Source: Zygnema cylindricum (Eukaryota; Streptophyta; Zygnematophyceae; Zygnematales; Zygnemataceae). Taken from it: a stretch of 23,448 nucleotides of DNA. Positions 1-8,545 of the stretch are shown one piece after another. The DNA lies in contig JBBHKE010001364.1 in NCBI GenBank assembly GCA_037447655.1, forward strand, positions 1 to 23,448. The letters are read 5' to 3'. Every line of letters starts with the position of its first letter. The stretch's first letter is position 1. Below the pieces are notes generated by a model that saw only the letters and a list, made by a program, of their open reading frames with translations, had not been told where the DNA came from and searched no databases. The position numbers and the translations under genes were made by a program.

Positions 1-123
1 ATTTTGTGCGGTACCTTAATTAACGTCAAGGAAAAATTAAAATCATGTATCCTATTTGAGGAAAAAAATCAAAATTTTAAGAACCCAAATTAGTGTCGTT
101 GACACTAATAACGATGCGCGGTG
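1..123. mobile_element. Right end of a TA-flanked MITE (cut by window edge)
   Basis: This segment is nearly the same as 12099-12221, which is the right part of a complete 542-bp element further along. It ends in the inverted form of CACCGCGAATCG (here CGATGCGCGGTG) followed by TA. The left end lies outside the window. No coding capacity is seen. The superfamily is inferred only from the TA next to the end and the CACCG-type terminus. Confidence 0.65.
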
Positions 124-176
124 TACTGTACAGTACTGTACTATAATACACCGTACAGTACTATACTGTACACCGC
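118..176. repeat. GTAC-rich long palindrome at a MITE head-to-head junction
   Basis: Two 24-base arms, 118-141 and 153-176, are inverted copies with two mismatches, around an 11-base loop. The arms begin with GCGGTGTAC and contain GTAC seven times. The palindrome joins the right end of one CACCG-type MITE (ends 123) to the left end of the next (starts 171). It could be a spacer that grew from two abutting ends or a separate foldback. Confidence 0.8.
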
Positions 177-387
177 CAATCGCTATTAGCGTGTACGTTT
201 GATTAGCGTATACTATTATTTAGCGTGGTGTACGCTAATTGGGAATTTGGAAATTTTGGAAGAAATCGATTACTCTAATAAGGAATTAGGGCTTATTTTA
301 AATAGTGTGGATAAACCTATTTGAGAATAAAAAAAGAAAAAAGCGGGACGGGATTAGCGTACACAACGCTAAAAGCGATTGGCGGTG
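171..387. mobile_element. TA-flanked MITE, 217 bp, CACCG-type TIR
   Basis: The left end reads CACCGCCAATCGCTATTAGC and the right end, read inward on the other strand, starts CACCGCCAATCGCTTTTAGC. They are terminal inverted repeats of about 27 bp with one small indel. Both are bordered by TA (169-170 and 388-389), as expected for a 2-bp TA target duplication of the Tc1/mariner or Stowaway type. The middle contains TTAAATAGTGTGG (about 296-308), the inverse of a segment found in relatives at 11660 and 12060. No transposase is present, so it is non-autonomous. A PIF/Harbinger assignment is less likely because a shared 3-bp duplication is not seen. Confidence 0.7.
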
Positions 388-475
388 TAGTGAACAGTTG
401 AACACCATTTGTCATTGTATACGTGTACATCCGTCGTTAGTTTTTGAGACGTCACTAATTGCCGCGTGTATTATA

Positions 476-540
476 GACGTCTACAACCGTAGTAGTTTTT
501 GCGTACGTCATCAATCATGGTAAGTTTCGTCGTCGTTTCC
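476..540. repeat. Dispersed repeat copy A (GACGTCTACAACCGT)
   Basis: This stretch aligns with 3747-3810. Both begin GACGTCTACAACCGT, then share GTTTTTG, a CGTCA(T/C)CAA element and AAGTTTCGT(C/A)GTCGT. The origin is unknown. The rest of 388-638 shows no gene. Confidence 0.5.
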
Positions 541-638
541 AATCGCCGCAAGTTGTTACCCACATCTACACCCGTCACATTTTAAAGTTCCGATTTCATT
601 TTCGCACATAGGGACGCTTTCAAAGTAGTACGAAATAC

Positions 639-1075
639 TTGTGTTGTGTATCGGTAAAAAAGTTATCGCGATAACACGGATACCGATAGTTATCATTTAT
701 CGAACGGTCAGAGTTACCGATATATTTGTACTTTCTGTACTTTTTGTCCGTAGTACACGTGGCAGGTTTCCATTGGATCCCAAGGAAGAAAGGGACAAGC
801 AATAACGTTGGATGTGAAAGGTACATCTTTTTATCTGGAGCCGTACTAAAGCCGTACATATCTTATGCCAGATACTGTACTTTCAGCCTGTACAAATGAT
901 GTGATTGGTAGGCACCTCAGTACGTCTATTTTTGTTTGTGATTTACGTGTATGATTGGCCGCACGTTTATATGTACGGTCCGTACATAAATCTCAGTACC
1001 GATATATTGATTATCGGCTACCCGAAAAAAGGCCCATATCGGTTATCGGCAAATCCTTACCGATACACAACACTA
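639..1075. mobile_element. Non-autonomous hAT-like element 1 (437 bp)
   Basis: The terminal inverted repeats are TTGTGTTGTGTATCGGT on the left and the inverse of TAGTGTTGTGTATCGGT on the right. The flanks are an 8-bp target duplication with one mismatch, CGAAATAC (631-638) and CAAAATAC (1076-1083). An 8-bp duplication and a TAGTG-type tip are hAT hallmarks. The outer 100 bp at both ends are packed with TATCGG/CCGATA, and the palindrome TTATCGCGATAA lies at 663-674, 24 bases in from the left tip. The interior (about 760-960) has a short richer segment of unknown origin. There is no transposase reading frame, so mobilisation would need an autonomous relative elsewhere. Confidence 0.85.
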
Positions 1076-1221
1076 CAAAATACTCCACTACAGTTGATTT
1101 TTTTTGTCAAAGTATCGTTTACATGGGGACGTACCCTAAGAGTATGTCATCATTTATAATTTAAGCAAACTTTAAAGTACGGTACGGTTTTAAGCTTCGC
1201 GTGGAGTGTCCCAGGACGGTA

Positions 1222-1242
1222 CACCGTGAATCGCTTATAGCC
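1222..1242. repeat. Lone left end of a CACCG-type MITE
   Basis: TA followed by CACCGTGAATCGCTTATAG matches the left tips at 171 and 11680. I found no matching inverted end before 1686, so this is probably a truncated copy. Confidence 0.45.
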
Positions 1243-1264
1243 TTAATGTGTTTTACTTTTTTTA

Positions 1265-1412
1265 GCCACTTAAAGCATCTTTTTTTTGTGCACACTTTGT
1301 CGGAAGGAATATCAGACGGTTCCGATAGAAGGACAAGGTTCTCACCTTCCGATTTATGGTCTCCAATCGTTAAGCGGACACGTGTGTATGGAGAAAAGAT
1401 GTTTTAAGTGGC
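1265..1412. repeat. 148-bp foldback with 19-bp arms
   Basis: GCCACTTAAAGCATCTTTT (1265-1283) pairs with its inverse at 1394-1412 with one mismatch, and weaker pairing continues inward. No clear target duplication flanks it, so it may be a small foldback element or a chance hairpin. Confidence 0.55.
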
Positions 1413-1685
1413 AGAAAAATGTGGTTGTACGGTCGAAACGAAGATTCTCGCGAGGCTCGAGGAGAGTAAAGCCGGCCGCAGGATAACCCCGCAGAGACTA
1501 CCGCGGATGCCGGTACGACAAATTTTTTATTGGCCCGCAATGATGCCACCGGTCTAGTTATGCCTGTCTTATATGTACGGCGATGTACAATGTCTCGCGG
1601 TAGGAGGCAATCGGATAAATATGCCATTCAGCGACGGCCAATGTCAAAGTGCTTTAAGTTTTTTAGCGCTTCATTATGTAAAAAG

Positions 1686-2799
1686 TAGTGTTGTGTATCG
1701 GTGAAGATTTTCCGATAACCGATATGGACCGTTTTTCATGTACCTGATAATCGATATATTTGTACGATATATCCTTATCGGTATTATCGCCGATAATTTA
1801 CCGATATTTATCGGTATTTATTGGCGATAACACCGATATTGATAACAATTGGCGATATATGTACGGACCGTACGGATAAATATGGTGGTTGTAAATGGCG
1901 GCAGTCTGACAGGTGTTCATTCCATAGATGTCCCGTGCGCATATTTGCACCGTATAAACTAACAAATACTAAGTACGGTCCACATCAAAGAATGTTGAAA
2001 AGTAAATAAAATGCGTACCTTAACTAGTACCCGTACAATATTTATACAATTACGTATAGTGTCCATCTACGTTCGTATTTTTTAGGGTTATTTTACGTGA
2101 TTTTTTGGGTTTCCAAGGTACATTGCCGTACTTTTCCTTTATATTTCAGTACGGCTGCCATAGATATTCCGTAATATAAGGTATTTTAGGGTACACTTTC
2201 ATTCAATTTTGTACATTTAAGATAAATTCCGTACTTTTTATGATTTTTAAGGATTTTTCGAGATTTACCTTTTCGTACGCTTATCTACAAGGCCGCACAA
2301 CGAAATTTACACGAATTTAACCAAAAGTATGAAAAAGACGAATATTACGTAGTTTTCGTAAAAATGTTAAAATCTGTACGAATTGGGCATCGACGGTTCA
2401 CTCTGCCCTGTTCGTCTATTCGTTTATTTTTTTAAAAAGTTTGATTCTCAAATTTTACAATGTATTTTAATTTTTTTCGTTTCAATAGTATAGTTTTAGA
2501 ACTATAAAGTATTATTTTAAATTTGTCTACGTCTACGTGTTGCGCTTCTCGTAATAATTATCATTTAAATAGATACGGAACAGATTTTTATACGTGGCAT
2601 GCCACGCTGTATAATGTAAATACTGTAATACATTATATTACAAAGTACTATAGTATGCGTACTATTTATTTTTTAAGTTATCGCCGATGTGGAATTTGTT
2701 GGTCTCGGACCGATATATCGGGACCGCGGACAGTTCGATAACAGATAACTATCAGTATCGGTGTTATCGCGATAAGTTTTTTACCGATACACAACAATA
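1686..2799. mobile_element. Non-autonomous hAT-like element 2 (1114 bp)
   Basis: The left tip is TAGTGTTGTGTATCGGT and the right tip, inverted, is TATTGTTGTGTATCGGT. The flanking octamers are GTAAAAAG (1678-1685) and GTAAAACC (2800-2807), identical at 6 of 8 positions, which fits an aged 8-bp hAT duplication. Subterminal TATCGG/CCGATA motifs are dense at 1690-1870 and 2680-2790. The palindrome TTATCGCGATAA is at 2764-2775, 24 bases from the right tip, so this copy runs opposite to elements 1 and 3. The interior is AT-rich, includes a GCATGCCACG segment shared with elements 3 and 4, and shows no transposase frame. Confidence 0.85.
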
Positions 2800-2807
2800 G
2801 TAAAACC

Positions 2808-4719
2808 AGCCAATTATTTCACCCTTTAAAAAATAATCAAATAAAAACAGTAAGAAGACAAAACGTTGCAGTTACGCTATTACTTCGACCCAATCGTCGA
2901 TAAGATTTTAGTTTTATTATAGTTTACAAGCTTAGTTTGTTAATGGTCTAAGGGTCTAGTTCCATCAGTCGTTTCCGTAATCGTACGGTCAACTCTACGG
3001 GCCGATTAATCGAGTCGATGTTCCATTACGAAGAGTTAGGGCGTGTCCCCATGTATTCAAGTAAGGATTTTTTTTTTTTCGTTTACATAGTATATGGGAC
3101 TTCCAACAAGAAAATATTAAGCCGTACAAAAAATGGGCAAAAACACAAGTACATTTTGCGCCATCTTGGAACTTGGAAGGTACGGCAATTTGGCGTTATT
3201 ATCATCACTACACACTTCAAGCTCATCTTCACACTTGCATTGGAATCAAATCGCGACCTTATTTTTATCAAAATATTACCCTATTGACGAATTGAAACCG
3301 GGATTGCATGCATCAAACATTTTCAAAAAAATTGAACGACAAGAAGTACACTCTATTTTTCCCTTGCTCGTCACGCGCATGTACGTACAAAAATGACGAG
3401 CATGTACGAAAAAAAATTGTTGGGGTCTTGGACCTCCACTTTCATTCATAGTTCCTTCGCAAAATTTTACATCGTCCTCGTTTCTCCTCCTCACTCTCAC
3501 TCGACCACTCCTCTTTCTCTCTTATTTACACGAGATGCAACACTAAGAGTATCAAATGATTTTTTTTTTCTTTTTTCTTTTTTTTTAAAATTTTTGGTCG
3601 AAGTTTGATGGCATATCGAATGATAAAAGATAAGAAAACGAAATCGGGAAGCCATGGCGGAAAATCTATGTACTGGTGATTTCACATGGTTGCATGACTG
3701 CGTTATGTCACAAAACCCTAAACATCTACAACGTCACAAAAACCTCGACGTCTACAACCGTCGCCGTTTTTGTAGACGTCACCAATTTTATGAAGTTTCG
3801 TAGTCGTCACATATCGTTTCGTTTTGCACATTTTGTAGACGTCTACTCTTGTCACATATTCGAAATAATGACCGCGCAAGCAACAGTTGACATAGGCACA
3901 CTTTGAAAAGTACACCGTAAAATATGCGCTAAAATCCAAAGAAAAGTTTCAAAGTTTTGGTTTTGTGGCTACACGCCTTTATACGTTGACTGGCACCACG
4001 TAAGCTACGAACCGATATTGAATATCCTTAAGATTTCTGGCACCGACAAAGTTTACACCAAAGTTGCATACTATGTACCTGCATAGGAAATCATCATACA
4101 ACAGAAGGTTGCTATACTTTTTGTAGACACCAGTTTTCTATGCAAGCTCATTTTTTAGGGTTCCTGTTTTCGAACATAACGAAAGTCTTTTGACGAAAAT
4201 AGTGTGACAAACAAAAGGTACCGAAAATAGAATGACGAAGGAGAGTTACGAAATAACATTTTTATTTCTGGTTGTATTTTTGAGAGCGCGTGTCATTTGC
4301 AAACTTCGTCAATTTTCTTTGGTTTTCCATCGTGACACGTATCTTATTCGTCCAATGTGTCACGATTAGTTTTTTTCTGTATCTGCCAACCCACTTCCTA
4401 CACGAATGTTGGCAGCTACATGGGAAAATGAAGCGAACGCCTCGCAAATAAACATCTGACGGTCAGTGTTCCCTCCCAGACCTTCGGAGAGTATTGGCAA
4501 GATTCTCGGCAATGTTGTTTTTTGTATAAAAACAAAATAGGCGGTACGGTTTAGTACGGATAGTCAGAGAATTCTGTAAACTACTCCACTTTTCGACTAA
4601 TGGAACTTCACCCTAATCCTGATTACTGCTAATATTATTTTAATCAGTCTGTTTATTAGTCAATTTACTCGAATTCAATGATCTCTTGTTAAATTTATGC
4701 AACATTGAATGTACACTAC
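2808..4719. other. AT-rich stretch without recognised gene
   Basis: No protein-coding signal is recognised on either strand. Visible details are a T-run at about 3069, an inverted repeat TGCTCGTCA / TGACGAGCA at about 3365-3402, a pyrimidine-rich tract at about 3470-3530 (CTCC/CTCT), and the GACGTC repeat at 3747. A short open stretch at about 3969-4085 (plus strand) has mixed amino acids but no known motif, so I do not call it a gene. Confidence 0.5.
3747..3810. repeat. Dispersed repeat copy B with GACGTC hairpin
   Basis: This is the second copy of the repeat at 476-540. Here GACGTCTACAA (3747-3757) is mirrored by TTGTAGACGTC (3770-3780), giving an 11-bp perfect hairpin with a 12-base loop. 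Confidence 0.55.
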
Positions 4720-4860
4720 AATACAATATAATATAATAACATACAATCAAATATAATACAAATGATATAATATAATGGTCTAGTATGTATATATATATAT
4801 ATGTATTGTATATATGTGTATCTGTATATATAAATATTAACATTATACACATATATATAT
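4720..4860. repeat. AT-rich simple sequence (ATATA microsatellite)
   Basis: Runs of TATAATA and a TA dinucleotide array, the longest near 4787-4802, fill this tract. The array continues up to the tip of hAT-like element 3, which appears to have inserted in it. Confidence 0.75.
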
Positions 4861-5297
4861 TAGTATTGTGTATCAACAAGAAATTTATTGCGATAACACC
4901 GAAACCGATATCCATTGGTTATCGAACGGTCCGGATACCCGATATATCGCTCCGAGACCAACAAATTCCTTATCGACGATAAAAAGAAAAATGTAGTTTG
5001 ATATATAATAGTACTTTATAAAATACTGTTTTATATTTTCACTACATAAAGCGTAGCATGCCACGTGTAACAATGTGTTCTTTACGTTGTGTAACGAAAT
5101 AATGACAATTCTTTAAGACACGATAAAAAATACAACTTTACGATGTAAGCATTACAATTATCGCTGATAGATATCGATAACAGTGTTATCGCGATTGAAA
5201 ACATATATTATTAACTATTTATCGGCGGTAACACCAGTTTCGACATATCGTGCCAATATATCGATTATCGGCAAAACCTTGTCGATACACGACACTA
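4861..5297. mobile_element. Non-autonomous hAT-like element 3 (437 bp)
   Basis: The left tip is TAGTATTGTGTATC and the right tip, inverted, is TAGTGTCGTGTATCG. The flanking octamers ATATATAT (4853-4860) and TTATATTT (5298-5305) agree at 6 of 8 positions. A variant of the conserved palindrome, TTATTGCGATAA, is at 4885-4896, exactly 24 bases from the left tip as in element 1. A second near-copy is at 5186-5197. GAGACC next to CCGATATATCG and a GCATGCCACG segment match element 2 in the reverse orientation. No transposase frame is present. The equal length to element 1 (437 bp) appears to be coincidence, because the interiors differ. Confidence 0.8.
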
Positions 5298-5305
5298 TTA
5301 TATTT

Positions 5306-5478
5306 GTGTTTTTTTTTTCTTTAAGCATACCTCAAAATGAACGATTGAAATTTTAACACCAAGCAATGGACATTAATCATTTTTTACTTTTTTTTGTTTT
5401 AGATCGTATAAAATATGTTTCACAATTACACTTTAGTAATTTATATTGTTTTGTAAATGTAATATATTTGTAATTTTT
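5306..5478. other. Short AT-rich spacer
   Basis: No gene or repeat is recognised between hAT-like element 3 and the gypsy element. Confidence 0.4.
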
Positions 5479-5483
5479 CATTT

Positions 5484-5963
5484 TGTAAAAAGGATAGAGA
5501 CAATCCACAACACACCACAAAGCACAGCGGAAAGTTCTTAGAATCTCCCCGTAGCAACAGCAAAGGTACACTGAAGTCACTAGAAAGGTTGAGCTTTATT
5601 TAGCAGGAAAATGATTACAAAGTTGAAAGCTCGATGCAAAGGTCTACTCAAAGAGTTTGCCTCTTGACTAAGTCTACTCCGCTATTTAAACTATCCATCC
5701 ACTTGTCAACCAGTACTTTACAGCTGTACACATGGACCTTCACGCTCAACCTTGATCTATCCAAACTATCCTTCTAGAATTTTGCAGTTCGATCTATATT
5801 CTGCGGCGTTGCTATACTGCTACGCTGCGCTGCAATATCATGTTGCTAAGTTGCTACGTTGCTCTGCTAGGCTACTCTGGCGTCGCAGCTGCGCTGCTTT
5901 GAAACCGCAACTACAACAGCTTGACTTCCACAATATAGTACACCTTTCTGTAAACCTATTACA
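5484..5963 (-). repeat. Gypsy 3' LTR (480 bp)
   Basis: It starts TG and ends CA on the plus strand and matches the right LTR over its full length. Read in the element's direction, the upstream half holds a cluster of TAGCAAC/TAGCAAT-type heptamers (about 5808-5880 on the plus strand), as is common in U3 enhancers. A TATA-like TTTAAATA is at 5683-5690. Confidence 0.92.
5683..5690 (-). promoter_or_regulatory. TATA-like box of gypsy LTR
   Basis: TTTAAATA on the minus strand lies past the repeat-rich presumed U3 and upstream of the likely R region. In the other LTR the same spot is broken by the solo-LTR insertion. The assignment rests on position and composition only. Confidence 0.35.
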
Positions 5964-5980
5964 GTGCCTCCCACTAGGGA
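5964..5980 (-). other. Gypsy polypurine tract
   Basis: On the minus strand CCCTAGTGGGAGGCAC abuts the 3' LTR, the expected place for the second-strand primer. CCTAGTGGGAG-like tracts are usual before gypsy LTRs. It is interrupted by a few pyrimidines. Confidence 0.65.
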
Positions 5981-6007
5981 TTTAGCGTCCCGCTGGACCT
6001 TACTTTC

Positions 6008-6244
6008 TCAAGGAAACTGCAACCCACGGAGTATGCCGTAAGTCTCCTCGCGGTATTCCTCAAATTCTTGTCGAAGAGTGTCAAGTTGACTTTGGAGCTG
6101 CTCACATTGAGTCTCCAGCAGCGCAATATGATGGTCCGCCGCTGCCAAACGTCTCCGAGTGATTCGCTCTCGAACCTGGTCTTCCTCTTCCTCCGGTACC
6201 TCCACTAGTGCCTCCGATTGCGGCGGAATGGCCGCTTGGGCAGG
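6008..6244 (-). CDS. Coiled-coil reading frame at the 3' end of the gypsy element
   Basis: This frame is open from just after an upstream stop (6245-6247, minus strand) to the stop at 6008-6010, and an ATG at 6203-6205 gives 65 residues. It starts with an acidic stretch (VPEEEEDQ), then a basic patch (RERITRRR). Next comes a heptad-like helix with regularly spaced L, I and A residues (ALLETQCEQLQSQLDTL) that continues through QEFEEYREE, consistent with a coiled coil. It lies between the RNase H remnant and the polypurine tract, where a full gypsy element would have the end of integrase. WEP upstream (about 6325, same strand) recalls the end of a chromodomain but is too short to claim. It could be a leftover integrase tail, an additional small ORF or captured sequence; I do not recognise a family. 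Confidence 0.45.
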   Translation of the reverse strand, partial: PAQAAIPPQSEALVEVPEEEEDQVRERITRRRLAAADHHIALLETQCEQLQSQLDTLRQEFEEYREETYGILRGLQFP

Positions 6245-6439
6245 TTATTCTGATGCCGGAACTTGTGGAGCTTCGGGTTCTTCGGCTTGTTGTGCTTCTT
6301 CCGCCACCTCCTCTGCCGGTTCCCACCGAGGTACTTTCCTTAATTTAAAGGAAACGTGTTTCCTGGCAGCTCGGGCGTGCTGCAGAGCGTTCTTTTTCAC
6401 ATGGCTTCTACCTCAGCGATGCTTGGATTGTTTCCGTCA

Positions 6440-7018
6440 CTTGCTAACTCTAGTCTCCTTGACAACTCATTTGTCAGTTCGTTTTCCCGATATATTCACA
6501 CAAGTTCTGGCCTGAAAGTTCAAGAAACATCATCCATCGCACTGTTTCTTTAACTTGGCTGTGTTGAAGATATTGAGTGTGGTGATCGGGATTACTGATC
6601 CGCTTCCCGAACGTAACACTTCCAAAATTTGCATTAATAATCAATTGTCTCCTTTTCATGGGTTGCCCAGTTAAGTTCCGCTGCCTTTAGTTTTCGACTG
6701 TCCTAGGCAATGCAACTTCTGCTGCCTTTAGTTTCCTACTGTCGTAGGCAATGGGTTGCAGGCCTTTCCCTTGATCCTGATTAAGGATTGCTCCAATAGC
6801 CGTATCCCTATCGTCGGTGATTTTTGTCCAAGGTATCTCCGGGTCGGGGACAGCTAACACAGGGACTGTAACCAACCGCTCCTTTAGCGTGTTAAAGCTG
6901 TCTCTTGCGCCGTTTTCCACTCGTAGGGCACGTCATTCTTGAGTAAGTCCGTCAGTGGCGCAGCAATTTTTGCGAAACCTTTGACAAAACGGCGATAATA
7001 GGAACATAGTCCTAGAAA
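6440..7018 (-). pseudogene. pol: Gypsy reverse transcriptase C-terminus and RNase H remnant
   Basis: Read on the minus strand, the first block has [16 protein letters not shown] followed by [10 protein letters not shown], the conserved end of gypsy RT and the connection to RNase H. After a frame change near 6905 comes VPVLAVPDPE and a TDDRDTAIGAIL segment that corresponds to the RNase H start with its conserved Asp. GKGLQPIAYDSRKL follows. A 41-bp tandem duplication at 6673-6754 then shifts the frame. Beyond it, weaker matches (KFWKCYV; DHHTQYLQ; VRWMMFL; GKTN and ELSRR in another frame) represent the RNase H tail and the usual DALSR-type junction. The YxDD motif and the whole upstream part of RT are missing. 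It cannot produce an enzyme. The family assignment is firm and the exact ends are approximate. Confidence 0.85.
6673..6754. repeat. 41-bp tandem duplication inside RNase H remnant
   Basis: Units 6673-6713 and 6714-6754 share CTGCCTTTAGTTT and AGGCAATG with a few differences. The unit length is not a multiple of three, so the duplication breaks the reading frame. Confidence 0.85.
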
Positions 7019-7031
7019 GCTTAGATACCAG
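7019..7031 (-). other. Gypsy primer binding site (tRNA-iMet type)
   Basis: On the minus strand, directly inside the 5' LTR, lies C followed by TGGTATCTAAGC. It differs at two positions from the common plant primer site TGGTATCAGAGC, complementary to initiator tRNA-Met. The same bases run straight into the RT remnant, marking the deletion junction. Confidence 0.75.
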
Positions 7032-7236
7032 TGTAAAAGGAATAGAGACAATCCACAACAAACCACAATGCACAGCGAAAGGTTCCTAAAATCTCCCCGT
7101 AGCAACAGCAAAGGTACACAGCAGTCACTCGAACGGGTGAGCTTTGTTAAGCAGGAAAAGGATTACGAAGTTGATAGCTCGTTGCAAAGGTCTACTCAAA
7201 GAGTCTGCTTGTTGACTAAGTCTACTCCCCTATTTA

Positions 7237-8545
7237 TGAAATTCTATGGGCTCCATTGCCACACAGAATTCGCAGATCAAAAGAAGCTAATCTAGATAGT
7301 GCCGACTCCAAGTGTATACAAACCCAAATGATTGACCCTTTGACAATCAGAACCCCATTACAGCTTCACCCCTATGAAATAAGACTTTCTGTGTGCTCAG
7401 TTCCACCACAGAATGCAAAGTTAGAATATGAGTTTTGGACACATTCACCCACTTTGACTTTCCCTTAGAAATGCAGCCACCCTAGAAGGCAAATAGTCTG
7501 ACCGATTACACCCTTGTGTAGCGTGGACTCCCTTGAGTCCGCAACAAAAAGAATCACTGAAATCGGTCAACTGAATTGATAGTTATGGCTGGCCAAAGTT
7601 TGCCATTTATACAAGGTACTCTCTAGGAGAGGCAGCTACCTACCAAAAATATTATAAGTCCTAAACCCCTCTCTAAAACCTCTAGTACTGAGGTACGGAC
7701 CTATCAAATTACTGTATAGTACATAAAGGTACAGGTGCCGGTGTACTTTTTGTACGACCATTGTACAACATGACTAAAAGGTTAACAAATGTCCTTTCCG
7801 GATTCGCTCTTATAATCCCCGGGATTCGTGCTTCCAAATCTGATCTCTCCACGTGGCGCCAAGTCATGCCACGTAAAAAAAACGGTACCGTACACGAAAG
7901 TACAAGTGCCGGAGTACTTTGTTTACGTACATTGTACGAAATCGCCATAGTGCGACATTTGTCACTTCCGGGTTTGTTTTCTTCCGTTTCGGAAATTCCG
8001 TAATCCCGTATGATGTTGCCACGTGTCATTCGGAGTGGCGGCGTCTGCAAACTCCCAAATTGTCCTTCCCGCGATGTCGACGCTAACTATGGCCGTCCGA
8101 TTTACATCGTCATTTAAAACGGACCGTCGAAATAAATGTCCGTACTATTTATTTCGTCCGGTACTAGAAGTACAACAGTTTCTATGCTCTATATACCGTA
8201 ATCCAGTTAAATGAAAAACCCTACTTGTAATTATTTAAATATCTATTAAACCCTATATGTCTAACCACTAGTCTTAGACTAAATGGATAAAGCTAACGGC
8301 TATGGGATGTTTGATGGACGGTAGGTACCAGGATCAATTTCTAGGTCCGTCAAATACCTTTTTAGGAAACATACCTATTATCTACTCCTGTATCTCTGGA
8401 GAGCTTTGGCAGCCATGGCTCTAGCTCCCTTTTCAGCCTTCAGTGACTACAACAAGTGTGGGGGCTTGGAGAAGGAAGTCAGAGGCAGATTGCCTCTACT
8501 TTTTCCTATCCTAATAAAGACCTAGAAAATACTCAAATATCAACA
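7237..8545 (-). mobile_element. Copia solo LTR (1309 bp), minus strand
   Basis: The insert begins TGAAATTC and ends ATCAACA, so it has TG...CA ends. It is flanked by identical 5-bp copies of ATTTA (7232-7236, 8546-8550). Its reverse complement resembles the LTRs of the copia element at 14914-21081. It shares TATTTTCTAGGTCT near the start, GAGCTAGAGCCATGGCTGCC, the TTTAGTCTAA segment, GTACAATG blocks and GACTCA(A)GGGAGTC near the end. About 270 bp at its 3' end (7237 to about 7510) have no counterpart in those LTRs, so it belongs to a related but distinct subfamily. A single LTR with target duplication is the usual product of LTR-LTR recombination. Confidence 0.92.
7605..7611 (-). promoter_or_regulatory. 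TATA box candidate in copia solo LTR
   Basis: TATAAAT on the minus strand, flanked by CTTG and GGC, lies in the last third of the LTR at a plausible distance before an R region. There is no independent evidence of activity. Confidence 0.4.

Larger units (their letters stand above)
1084..1677. other. Unassigned spacer between hAT-like elements 1 and 2
   Basis: No gene is recognised. The part at about 1390-1640 is richer in G+C than its surroundings and contains short open frames on both strands, but none has a recognisable motif. The region includes a lone MITE end at 1222 and a foldback at 1265-1412. Confidence 0.5.

Noticed and set aside
3018-3685. Several overlapping open frames of 60-90 codons on both strands
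   Set aside because: Their low-complexity, Phe/Ser/Lys-rich translations fit AT-rich random sequence, and I saw no domain or consistent start.
5752-5985. 77-codon frame over the gypsy LTR
   Set aside because: It lies in the U3 repeat region of the LTR and is not kept open in the other LTR.
7709-8050. 113-codon minus-strand open frame with 80-codon plus-strand partner
   Set aside because: It lies wholly inside the copia solo LTR and has no counterpart as a protein in the other LTRs, which are interrupted.
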